Assembly (NCBI GenBank): GCA_964412845.1
Contig: CAYPQM010000145.1
Coordinates: 1 to 18,488 of the forward strand
DNA: 18,488 nt
Reading direction: 5' to 3'
DNA from: JAWWPY01 sp964412845
GTDB lineage: Bacteria; Actinomycetota; Actinomycetes; Streptosporangiales; Streptosporangiaceae
Part shown: positions 6,711 to 12,618 of the stretch, piece after piece
How positions within the stretch are numbered: the stretch's first letter is position 1
Layout: each line of letters opens with the position of its first letter
Notes under the pieces: generated by a model
What the model was told of the DNA's origin: nothing
Databases searched by the model: none
Seen by the model: only the letters and a program-made list of their open reading frames with translations
Translations under genes and position numbers: made by a program

Positions 6711-6971
6711 GTGAAGCCTGGTATCCACCCGGACTATGTGGTGACCACGGTGACCTGCACCTGCGGGAGCACCTTCACCACGCGCAGCACTGCGAAGAAC
6801 GGCGTCATCCACGCCGATGTTTGTTCCGATTGCCACCCGTTCTACACCGGCAAGCAGAAGATCCTCGACACCGGTGGCCGCGTCGCCAGGTTCGAGCGCC
6901 GGTTTGGCAAGAAGGCAGTTGGCAGCAGCGACCAGGCTGCCGGTAGCGAGAAGGCAGCCAGCAGCAAGTAG
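6711..6971 (+). CDS. rpmE: 50S ribosomal protein L31, zinc-binding (C+) type
   Basis: L31 binds the large subunit at the central protuberance and bridges to the 30S head. The 86-aa protein begins MKPGIHPDYVVTTVTC and keeps all four zinc ligands of the C+ form: Cys16 and Cys18 (CTC) and Cys38 and Cys41 (CSDC). HPFYTGKQKILDTGGRVARFERRFGKK follows. The last ~18 residues are a Ser/Ala-rich tail beyond the usual end. The GTG start at 6711 is preceded by GGCAGGAG (6694-6701). It is separated from rho by a terminator and its own candidate thiol-stress promoter, and from prfA by a long stem-loop (6977-7035), so it may be transcribed partly as a single gene. Redox-sensitive zinc cysteines fit SigR control. 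Confidence 0.96.
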   Translation: MKPGIHPDYVVTTVTCTCGSTFTTRSTAKNGVIHADVCSDCHPFYTGKQKILDTGGRVARFERRFGKKAVGSSDQAAGSEKAASSK

Positions 6972-6976
6972 TTCCT

Positions 6977-7035
6977 CAAGATCACCGTGTCAGGGTGGCG
7001 TGGTACAGCCATGCGGCCAGGGCGCGGTGATCTTG
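6977..7035 (+). terminator. Long stem-loop between rpmE and prfA
   Basis: CAAGATCACCG (6977-6987) and CGGTGATCTTG (7025-7035) are perfect 11-bp complements. The 37-nt apical part can form an inner stem (GCGTGG with CCATGC, one G-U pair). It starts 5 nt after the rpmE stop and most likely terminates or attenuates rpmE transcription; no U-run follows. I see no convincing separate promoter for prfA between the hairpin and 7087. Partial readthrough may therefore supply prfA. Confidence 0.65.
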
Positions 7036-7086
7036 GACGTCGACGGGGCCGAATCGGCCGGGCGAGGCAGCAGACGGAGGACAACG

Positions 7087-8175
7087 GTGTTCGAGCGGCT
7101 CGGTGAGCTGTCGCGGGAACACGCTGAGCTTGAGCGTGTCCTCGCCGACTCTGCCGTGCACTCCGACCCGGACCGGGCCAGGTCGCTATCGCGCCGCTAC
7201 GGCGAGCTCAGCCACGTCGTGGACGTGTATCACGAGTGGCAGCAGACGGTCGCCGATGAGGACACCGCCCGTGAGTTCTCCGCCGAGGATCCGTCGTTCG
7301 CCGCGGAGGCCGAGCAACTCGGCCGCCGCCGGGCGGAACTCGAGAGCCAGATCGAGGCGCTGCTGGTGCCGCGTGACCGGATGGACGGCAAGGATGTCAT
7401 CCTCCAGGTGAAGGCCGGGGAGGGCGGCGAGGAGTCCGCGCTGTTCGCCGGTGACCTGCTGCGCATGTACCTGCGGTACGCGGAGCGGCAGGGCTGGAAG
7501 ACCGAGATCCTCGACGCGACCACGACCGGCCTCGGCGGGTACAAGGACGTGACGGTCGCGGTCAAGTCCGGCGGGCGGGCCGCGGCGTCGCCCGGCGGCG
7601 TATGGTCGCGGCTGAAGTACGAAGGCGGCGTGCACCGGGTGCAGCGGGTGCCCGTCACCGAGTCGCAGGGCCGGATCCATACCTCGGCCGCCGGCGTGCT
7701 GGTCATGCCGGAGGCCGACCCCATCGAGGTGCACATAGATCCCAGCGACCTGCGGGTGGACGTGTTCCGCTCGTCAGGTCCCGGTGGGCAGAGCGTGAAC
7801 ACCACCGACTCGGCCGTGCGGATCACCCACCTGCCGACCGGGATCGTGGTCTCCTGCCAGAACGAGAAGAGCCAGCTGCAGAACAAGGAACAGGCGCTGC
7901 GCATCCTGCGGGCCAGGCTGCTGGCCCAGGCGCAGGCCGACGCGGACGCCCAGGCCGCGGCCGACCGGCGCAGTCAGGTCGCCACCGTGGACCGCTCGCA
8001 GCGGGTCCGGACGTACAACTTCCCCGAGAACCGCATCTCCGATCACCGGGTCGGCTTCAAGGCCTACAACCTGGATCAGGTGATCGACGGGGATCTGGAC
8101 GCCGTGATTACCGCCCTGGTGGACGCGGACCGGTCGGACAGGGCGGCGGCGGCCGATGAGCCTGCTGCTCGATGA
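7087..8175 (+). CDS. prfA: Peptide chain release factor 1
   Basis: RF1 recognises UAA and UAG and triggers peptide release. The 362-aa product carries the codon-reading tripeptide in the RF1 form, Pro189-Val190-Thr191 within RVPVTESQGRIHTS. It also has the catalytic GGQ loop (Gly233-Gly234-Gln235) in RSSGPGGQSVNTTDSAVRITHLPTG, and the C-terminal TYNFPENRISDHRVGFKAYNLDQV signature. A longer open frame extends upstream to 6817, but it runs over rpmE. GTG at 7087 is preceded by GGAGGA (7076-7081) and gives the usual N-terminus (FERLGELSREHAELERVL). The 3' end overlaps prmC by 20 nt. PrmC methylates the GGQ glutamine of this protein, so enzyme and substrate are coupled. Confidence 0.96.
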   Translation: MFERLGELSREHAELERVLADSAVHSDPDRARSLSRRYGELSHVVDVYHEWQQTVADEDTAREFSAEDPSFAAEAEQLGRRRAELESQIEALLVPRDRMDGKDVILQVKAGEGGEESALFAGDLLRMYLRYAERQGWKTEILDATTTGLGGYKDVTVAVKSGGRAAASPGGVWSRLKYEGGVHRVQRVPVTESQGRIHTSAAGVLVMPEADPIEVHIDPSDLRVDVFRSSGPGGQSVNTTDSAVRITHLPTGIVVSCQNEKSQLQNKEQALRILRARLLAQAQADADAQAAADRRSQVATVDRSQRVRTYNFPENRISDHRVGFKAYNLDQVIDGDLDAVITALVDADRSDRAAAADEPAAR

Positions 8176-9031
8176 GATCGCCGTCGCGGCGGCCCGGCTC
8201 GCCGAGGTGGGCGTGGACTCGCCGAGGGCTGACGCGGAACTGATCGCCGCGCACGTGCACGGCGTGGGCCGCGGTGAACTGCACCGGGTCCCCGACGCCG
8301 AATTCGATCCCCGGTTCTGGGATGAGGTCGCCCGCCGCGAGGCCCGCGAGCCACTCCAGCACATCACCGGGTATGCCTACTTCCGGTACCTGGACCTGGA
8401 AGTGGGCCCTGGCGTTTTCGTGCCCCGGCCGGAAACCGAAGTGATGACCGGCTGGGCGATCACCAAGCTCACCGAGATGGACGTCGCCGAGCCGGTGGTG
8501 GCCGACCTGGGCACCGGCTCCGCCGCGATCGCACTGGCTATCGCCCAGGAAGTGCCCCGGGCCCGGGTGCACGCGGTCGAAGTGGACCCGCTCGCCCGAA
8601 CATGGGCAGCACGGAACATCGCCCGCTGGTCAGCCTCCGCCCCGCACATGTCGGGCCGGGTGACTCTGCACGACGACGATTTCGCCGGTGCCCTGGACGC
8701 CTTGGCCGGGTCCGTGGACCTGGTGATCAGCAACCCTCCGTACATCCCGTCTGGGGCATCAGTGCCGCCCGAGGTGGGTGAGTACGACCCGGCGACGGCG
8801 CTGTGGGGCGGCCAGGACGGCCTGGACGCGATCAGGGTGGTGGAGCAGGCGGCCCAGCGACTGCTCCGCCCCGGCGGCCTGGTGGCGGTGGAACATGGCG
8901 CACCCCAGGGCGCGTCCGTGTACTGGGTGTTCGCGGAGGAGCGCGGCTGGGCCGATACCCGCAACCACCGGGACCTGGCCGGCCGGGACCGCTTTGTTAC
9001 TGCGACCTGGCCGGGCCGACCACTGGACTAA
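8156..9031 (+). CDS. prmC: Release factor glutamine N5-methyltransferase
   Basis: PrmC transfers a methyl group from S-adenosylmethionine to the GGQ glutamine of release factors. The 291-aa product has the N-terminal helical substrate-binding domain (~1-85, ending in PLQHITGYAYFRYLDLEV). It is followed by FVPRPETE, the SAM-binding motif I VADLGTGSAAIALAIA (~115-130), motif II VEVDPLA, and the catalytic NPPY (193-196) in VISNPPYIPSG. The NPPY tetrapeptide is diagnostic for amide-nitrogen methyltransferases. The ATG start lies inside the prfA coding end (20-nt overlap, different frame), a strong sign of coupled expression. The next gene starts 17 nt after the stop. Confidence 0.95.
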   Translation: MSLLLDEIAVAAARLAEVGVDSPRADAELIAAHVHGVGRGELHRVPDAEFDPRFWDEVARREAREPLQHITGYAYFRYLDLEVGPGVFVPRPETEVMTGWAITKLTEMDVAEPVVADLGTGSAAIALAIAQEVPRARVHAVEVDPLARTWAARNIARWSASAPHMSGRVTLHDDDFAGALDALAGSVDLVISNPPYIPSGASVPPEVGEYDPATALWGGQDGLDAIRVVEQAAQRLLRPGGLVAVEHGAPQGASVYWVFAEERGWADTRNHRDLAGRDRFVTATWPGRPLD

Positions 9032-9048
9032 TGGAAAGATGAACGCCC

Positions 9049-9840
9049 ATGAGCGCACGGTTTGACTGTTCTGACCCGGCCGAGCGGGCACTCGGCATCG
9101 AAGAGGCGGCAGCGGCCCTGCGCCGGGGCGAGCTTGTCGTGCTGCCGACCGACACGGTGTACGGGGTGGCCGCGGACGCCTTCGACCCGGCCGGCGTGGC
9201 CGGCCTGCTGGCGGCCAAGGGACGGGGCAGGCAGGCGCCGCCCCCGGTGCTCGTCGGGACCGTCCGGGCCGCATCCGCGCTCGTGCAGGATTTCGGGTCA
9301 GTGGGCGAGGACCTGATCGACCAGTTCTGGCCGGGCGGACTGACCCTGGTCTGCCGGGCTGCCCCGTCCCTGGTCTGGGACCTCGGCGACACCAAGGGCA
9401 CGGTCGCGGTCCGGATGCCCTTGCACCCGGTCGCCCTCGACCTGCTCAAGCGGACCGGCCCGCTGGCGGTGAGCAGCGCGAACCGCACCGGCGAGCGGTC
9501 GGCCAGCACGGCCCAGGAGGCGGAGGAACAACTCGGCGGGTCAGTCGCGGTCTATCTGGACGACGGAGCGGTTCCGGGCAGCACGGCGTCCACGATCGTC
9601 GACTTGACCGGGACCGTGCCGCGGCTGCTCCGGGCCGGAGTGGTATCCATCGAACGGCTGCGTGAGGTGATCGCGCTGGCCGTCGCGGGCGAAGAGGATG
9701 AGGATGAGCCGGCTGCGGACCCGATGGTGGACGCGGATCCGGATGAGCCGGCTGCGGACCCGATAATGGTCGCGGATGAAGAAGAGCCCGCTGCGGATGT
9801 GCCGGTGCCGGCCGCGGATGAGGAAGCGTCCCGGGGGTGA
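9049..9840 (+). CDS. L-threonylcarbamoyladenylate synthase (Sua5/TsaC family) with acidic C-terminal tail
   Basis: Members of this family make threonylcarbamoyl-AMP from threonine, bicarbonate and ATP for the t6A modification at position 37 of ANN-decoding tRNAs. The YrdC-type core (~1-210) shows LPTDTVYGVAADAF, a KGRGRQAPPPVLVG segment, DQFWPGGLTLVC, GTVAVRMPLHP, LAVSSANRTGE and the STIVDLTG end. After ~214 comes an unusual ~50-residue acidic, Ala/Pro-rich tail (EEDEDEPAADP...), with a DEPAADP repeat; it is not a typical Sua5 C-terminal domain. The ATG at 9049 has GGAAAG (9033-9038) upstream; a nearer ATG at 9039 is out of frame. In M. tuberculosis the equivalent gene also follows prmC. Threonine as substrate is a metabolic echo of the upstream operon only. 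Confidence 0.92.
   Translation: MSARFDCSDPAERALGIEEAAAALRRGELVVLPTDTVYGVAADAFDPAGVAGLLAAKGRGRQAPPPVLVGTVRAASALVQDFGSVGEDLIDQFWPGGLTLVCRAAPSLVWDLGDTKGTVAVRMPLHPVALDLLKRTGPLAVSSANRTGERSASTAQEAEEQLGGSVAVYLDDGAVPGSTASTIVDLTGTVPRLLRAGVVSIERLREVIALAVAGEEDEDEPAADPMVDADPDEPAADPIMVADEEEPAADVPVPAADEEASRG
9702..9764 (+). repeat. Exact 24-nt repeat with 39-nt period in the acidic tail of the Sua5-type gene
   Basis: The 24-nt sequence at 9702-9725 (beginning GGATGAGCCGGCTGCGG) recurs exactly at 9741-9764, offset by 39 nt, i.e. 13 codons, so the frame is kept. It encodes DEPAADP-type peptide twice; a third, diverged copy (EEPAADV) follows. Exact DNA identity suggests a recent duplication. Confidence 0.85.
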
Positions 9841-9887
9841 CGGCAACCGGCAAAAGCGGACTGGGGCCCTCCATCGGGCAGGTGTTC

Positions 9888-9893
9888 TAGAGT
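9888..9893 (+). promoter_or_regulatory. Possible -10 element upstream of wecA
   Basis: TAGAGT fits the actinobacterial -10 pattern and lies 53 nt before the ATG at 9947, in the 106-nt gap after the Sua5-type gene. No good -35 hexamer is visible at the usual distance, so this is only a suggestion. Confidence 0.25.
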
Positions 9894-9946
9894 GATTGGT
9901 AATGCACGTGTCGCGCGCGGTGCCCACCTGGGCCCGGTGAACTGGT

Positions 9947-11389
9947 ATGCGTGAGTATGGCCTCACGCTGCTGGTGGCTGCCGCCGTCACGTACCTGCTG
10001 ACACCTCTGGTGCGCCGCTTCGCCATCGCGGTGGGCGCCTCGCATGCCGCCCGCGACCGGGACGTTCATGTCGAACCAGTGCCGCTGCTCGGCGGGCTCG
10101 CCATGTACGGCGGCCTGGCTGCCGGGCTCCTGGTCGCCTATCAGCTCACCCACCTGAGTTCGGTGTTCACCGGGACCAGGGTGGCCAGCGGGCTGCTGCT
10201 GGCCGGCGGCCTGATCGTGATCATCGGATTCGTGGACGACCGGTGGGGGATGAGCGCGGTCAGCAAGCTGGCCGCCCAGGCGGCCGCCGGGGTGATTCTC
10301 GTCTGGAGCGGCGCCGTGGTCGCCTGGCTGCCGCTTCCGGGGGGCGTCACCCTGTCCCTCACCGCCGACGAGCAGACCGCCCTTACGGTCCTGGTCGTCG
10401 TGGTGACCATCAACGCGGTCAACTTCATCGACGGCCTGGACGGCCTGGCGACGGGGGTCGTCGGAATCGGCGCGGCCGCCTTTTTCCTCTATTACTACAC
10501 GCTGACCAGGCGGTTGGGCCTGAACGAGCAGACCGGCCCGGCGCTGGCATCCGCCGTGCTGACCGGTGTGTGCATCGGGTTCCTGCCACACAACTTCCAT
10601 CCGGCCCGGATCTTCATGGGTGACACCGGGTCGATGCTGCTGGGACTGCTGCTCGCCTACGCGCCCATCTCCAGCCTGGCCTCGCTCGACCCGAGCAGCC
10701 TGACCAACTACGCCGGGGGCACCGTCAACCGGTTTCCCGAGGTCCTGCCGCTGCTGCTGATCCTGCTGATCCCCTACGCGGACCTGCTGCTGGCCGTGGT
10801 CCGCCGGATGCGAGCGGGTCAGTCCCCGTTTGCGGCGGACATGAAGCACCTGCATCACCGGCTGCTGGACATCGGGCACTCACACCGTGCCAGCGTGTTG
10901 ATCATGTACCTGTGGGCGGCGCTGTTCTCCGGCACCGTGGTGCTGCTGTCGATCGTGCGGACCCGGTTGCTGGTGCTGGCCGCTGTCACCGTGATCGCTG
11001 TCCTGGTCCTGGTGCTCGCATCGATGCCTAACCTCCGGCCGTGGGCCAGGCGCGCCAATTCCCGGGCCGCGCGCTCCCGGGCGATGACCCAGGTTGCGCA
11101 CGGTCAGGTTGCGCACGGTCAGGTTGCGCACGGTCAGGTTGCGCACGGTCAGGCGCAGGTAGTTAATGGGCAAGCGGACCACGGGCGGGCGGCTCAGACG
11201 ACGCAGGAGCAGGTTGCCCGTGGGCAGGTAGTGCAGGAGCGGGGGGCGCAGGCGCCTTCCGCATCGGCACCGTTCCCCCCGGCCCCGTTTCCCCCGGAGC
11301 CGTTTCCCCCGGTCGAATCCGAGTGGCAACCCCACTGGCCCCACCGGGCACCGGACCCCGCTGACCCTCCCGCCGCCCAGCCACGCTGA
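9947..11389 (+). CDS. wecA: Polyprenyl-phosphate HexNAc-1-phosphate transferase (WecA/MraY family)
   Basis: This integral membrane enzyme transfers a sugar-1-phosphate (GlcNAc in characterised actinobacterial WecA/Rfe) from a UDP-sugar to decaprenyl or undecaprenyl phosphate, starting cell-wall linkage or envelope glycan synthesis. The 480-aa product has about ten or eleven hydrophobic segments up to ~365. Family motifs are PLLGGLAM (46-53), GFVDDRW with the paired aspartates (94-100), NFIDGLDGLATG (159-170), the nucleotide-associated MGDTGS (224-229) and the cytosolic HLHHRLLDIGHSH (301-313) typical of WecA over MraY. After the membrane domain comes a ~115-residue low-complexity tail: four exact QVAHG repeats (382-401), a Gln-rich stretch, and three PFPP units (~442-455). 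A weak GGTGA ribosome site lies 6 nt before ATG 9947. The exact sugar is inferred. Confidence 0.9.
   Translation: MREYGLTLLVAAAVTYLLTPLVRRFAIAVGASHAARDRDVHVEPVPLLGGLAMYGGLAAGLLVAYQLTHLSSVFTGTRVASGLLLAGGLIVIIGFVDDRWGMSAVSKLAAQAAAGVILVWSGAVVAWLPLPGGVTLSLTADEQTALTVLVVVVTINAVNFIDGLDGLATGVVGIGAAAFFLYYYTLTRRLGLNEQTGPALASAVLTGVCIGFLPHNFHPARIFMGDTGSMLLGLLLAYAPISSLASLDPSSLTNYAGGTVNRFPEVLPLLLILLIPYADLLLAVVRRMRAGQSPFAADMKHLHHRLLDIGHSHRASVLIMYLWAALFSGTVVLLSIVRTRLLVLAAVTVIAVLVLVLASMPNLRPWARRANSRAARSRAMTQVAHGQVAHGQVAHGQVAHGQAQVVNGQADHGRAAQTTQEQVARGQVVQERGAQAPSASAPFPPAPFPPEPFPPVESEWQPHWPHRAPDPADPPAAQPR
11090..11149 (+). repeat. Four perfect 15-nt tandem repeats in the wecA tail
   Basis: CAGGTTGCGCACGGT is repeated four times without a mismatch (11090, 11105, 11120, 11135), with a partial fifth copy (CAGG) following. 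Each copy encodes Q-V-A-H-G in frame. Perfect identity at the DNA level indicates a recent and probably length-variable array. Confidence 0.92.
11270..11311 (+). repeat. Proline-rich 15-nt repeats in the wecA tail
   Basis: Three near-identical 15-nt units of the form CCG-TTY-CCC-CCG-NNN encode PFPPA, PFPPE and PFPPV near the C-terminus of the WecA-family protein. Units differ at one synonymous third base and in the last codon. Confidence 0.8.
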
Positions 11390-11415
11390 CCCCGACCCCC
11401 CGACCCCGGCGATCT

Positions 11416-11444
11416 TTGCAACCGCATAAGTGCTCTGTCATGAT
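11416..11444 (+). promoter_or_regulatory. Candidate promoter for the ATP synthase operon
   Basis: TTGCAA (11416-11421) and CATGAT (11439-11444) are 17 nt apart and each match four of six bases of the vegetative -35/-10 consensus, within the AT-rich patch. A second possible -10, TAGGTT (11575-11580), lies downstream of the CRP-like site but has no clear -35. Which, if either, is used cannot be told by eye. Confidence 0.35.
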
Positions 11445-11480
11445 CTAGTCAATTAGATACCTTTATGCCCTTTAGATCAT
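11440..11480 (+). promoter_or_regulatory. Inverted repeat ATGATCTA / TAGATCAT in the AT-rich patch
   Basis: ATGATCTA (11440-11447) and TAGATCAT (11473-11480) are exact 8-bp complements 25 nt apart. An extra TAGAT (11454-11458) lies between them and makes a tighter imperfect palindrome with the first arm. Repeated half-sites overlapping a possible -10 look like an operator; the protein is unknown. Confidence 0.35.
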
Positions 11481-11521
11481 CTTCATCACACTAGGTGACC
11501 TGGTAAAGCGGGGGCCAAGGA

Positions 11522-11543
11522 GCTTGTGATATCTTTCACGAGC
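11522..11543 (+). promoter_or_regulatory. CRP/FNR-like palindrome upstream of the atp genes
   Basis: TGTGA (11525-11529), six bases, then TCACG (11536-11540) matches the CRP-family consensus TGTGA-N6-TCACA at nine of ten positions. The symmetry extends outward (GCT and AGC) so that seven of eight arm positions pair. It is 169 nt before the AtpI-like ATG and 45 nt before TAGGTT-type bases. Actinobacteria encode CRP homologues with this type of site; binding here is inferred. Confidence 0.4.
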
Positions 11544-11546
11544 AGC

Positions 11547-11645
11547 CACTCGAGGACGAGTGAGGGGTACGTGATAGGTTTCGCTCACCCGGCGGCGCGC
11601 AGGCGCCGCTCCTGCGGCATCGTGGTCCTCCGAGGCTCGTGCCGC
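11547..11645 (+). other. Cluster of hairpins in the atp leader
   Basis: Three perfect stems occur in succession: CACTCG/CGAGTG with an AGGA loop (11547-11562), GCGGCGC/GCGCCGC with a GCAG loop (11591-11608), and TGCGGCA/TGCCGCA enclosing 20 nt (11612-11645). Together they suggest a structured 5' leader. None resembles an RNA family I can name. Confidence 0.4.
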
Positions 11646-11711
11646 AAGGGGGGCGGTCCGGCGCATCCGCCCGTGACTTGTCCTCCCGCCGAGCCGTCCG
11701 GAGCCCTGTAA

Positions 11712-12155
11712 ATGCTGGCGAGTTATGGTCCAATCGTCCGGCGTTCTGCCGTGCTCGCAGGAGCTGCGGGGGCGATCATGATCGCGTTGAGCGGCATACT
11801 GGGCGGTGCCAAAGGGCTGCTGGGAGCCGTCCTCGGGGTAGCGCTGGTGGCGCTTTTCTTCGCGATCAGCGTACTCGCCGTCGCCCGGGCCGCGCGGGTA
11901 AGTCCGCAGGCCATGATGATCACGGCGCTCGGCACGTACGTTGTCAAGATCCTCGTCCTGCTGATCCTGGTGGCCAGGTTCGGTGAGACGACCGCGTTCA
12001 ACGGGCGGCTTTTCGGCCTGACCGCGATCGTGTGCATCCTCGCCTGGACCGGTGCTCAGGTCCTGTGGGCGCTACGGCTCAAGGTGCCGTATGTAGAGCC
12101 GGACGGGGAGCTACGGCTCAAGGTGCCGCATGCAGAGCCGGACGGGGAACGGTGA
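11712..12155 (+). CDS. AtpI-like membrane protein, four hydrophobic segments
   Basis: A 147-aa protein with four predicted membrane helices (~12-30, 36-56, 67-88 and 97-117) at the head of the ATP synthase cluster. Size, topology and position match the ATP synthase protein I-like genes preceding atpB in actinobacteria (Rv1303-like). AtpI-type proteins are thought to assist assembly of the c-ring, but this divergent form is assigned largely by context. The ATG at 11712 directly follows an in-frame-independent TAA and has GGAG (11700-11703) 8 nt upstream. The last 26 residues before the terminal Arg are a 13-residue tandem duplication (LRLKVPYVEPDGE then LRLKVPHAEPDGE), which lengthens the cytosolic tail. 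The next gene begins 61 nt downstream. Confidence 0.75.
   Translation: MLASYGPIVRRSAVLAGAAGAIMIALSGILGGAKGLLGAVLGVALVALFFAISVLAVARAARVSPQAMMITALGTYVVKILVLLILVARFGETTAFNGRLFGLTAIVCILAWTGAQVLWALRLKVPYVEPDGELRLKVPHAEPDGER
12072..12149 (+). repeat. 39-nt in-frame tandem duplication at the 3' end of the AtpI-like gene
   Basis: Positions 12072-12110 and 12111-12149 are directly adjacent 39-nt copies with three mismatches (36/39). They encode two 13-residue units at the extreme C-terminus, with Y-V versus H-A as the only peptide difference. The arrangement shows a recent duplication that kept the frame. Confidence 0.92.
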
Positions 12156-12216
12156 CGTGTGGCGGTGACCCTGCTCCCGGACGGCGGATCGCGGCCCGCG
12201 AACCAGGTCATCTCCG

Positions 12217-12516
12217 ATGGCCCACGCGATGACCTGGGGCGGTATGGGCGGGAATGGTGCCAGGCCGACCCGGCGCGACGGCGATCAGGGCAGCGACGGG
12301 CGCAGCGGCAACGGGCGGGGCGGCAACGGCTCCCCCGGCGGGGGGAACGCGGGCTGGACCATTTTCAGCTACCTGATCTCGGGCATGTTCGTCTACGGAG
12401 GCATCGGCTGGCTCGTTGCGCGCTGGACCGGGCATCCACTGATTTTCCCGCTCGGCATGCTCATTGGCCTGGCCTTGGGCGTCGTCCTGATCGTGTACCG
12501 CTACGGCAGGTCCTGA
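12217..12516 (+). CDS. AtpZ-like small membrane protein
   Basis: A 99-aa protein whose C-terminal half has two hydrophobic segments (~48-65 and ~73-93). The pattern FSYLISGMFVYGGIGWLVARWTGHPLIFPLGMLIGLALGVVLIVYRYG resembles the AtpZ / F0F1-ATPase accessory family, described as a Mg2+/Ca2+-handling or assembly factor. The first ~45 residues are polar and Gly/Asn/Arg-rich with no recognisable domain. The start is uncertain: ATG 12217, 12229 and 12244 are all in frame and none has a strong ribosome site, so the glycine-rich N-terminus may be shorter than drawn. It lies between the AtpI-like gene and atpB, same strand, consistent with a role in building or modulating the F0 sector. Family assignment is from hydrophobic pattern and context. 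Confidence 0.68.
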   Translation: MAHAMTWGGMGGNGARPTRRDGDQGSDGRSGNGRGGNGSPGGGNAGWTIFSYLISGMFVYGGIGWLVARWTGHPLIFPLGMLIGLALGVVLIVYRYGRS

Positions 12517-12618
12517 TCGAGGCGGCGGATGACCGTCATCCAGCGATGGCAGGCGAGGCGATGAGTACCTGCGTTACGAGACTGGCCTGCGCGGCCATGA
12601 GCAAGGCTGAAGGAGTAC

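Larger units (their letters stand above)
11390..11711 (+). other. Gene-poor interval between wecA and the atp genes; probable atp promoter and leader
   Basis: This 322-nt stretch starts with a C-run (11390-11408) and continues with an AT-rich patch (~11415-11500) unlike its surroundings. It then holds a CRP-like palindrome (11522-11543) and hairpins at 11547-11562, 11591-11608 and 11612-11645. The ribosome site of the AtpI-like gene (GGAG, 11700-11703) closes it. One frame (GTG 11526 or GTG 11571 to TAA 11711) abuts the next ATG, but its codon use is not like the neighbouring genes. No RNA family is recognised. Confidence 0.6.

Noticed and set aside
6817..7086. 90-codon in-frame upstream extension of prfA
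   Set aside because: It overlaps rpmE coding sequence and the stem-loop. The GTG at 7087 has a strong GGAGGA site and matches RF1 N-termini.
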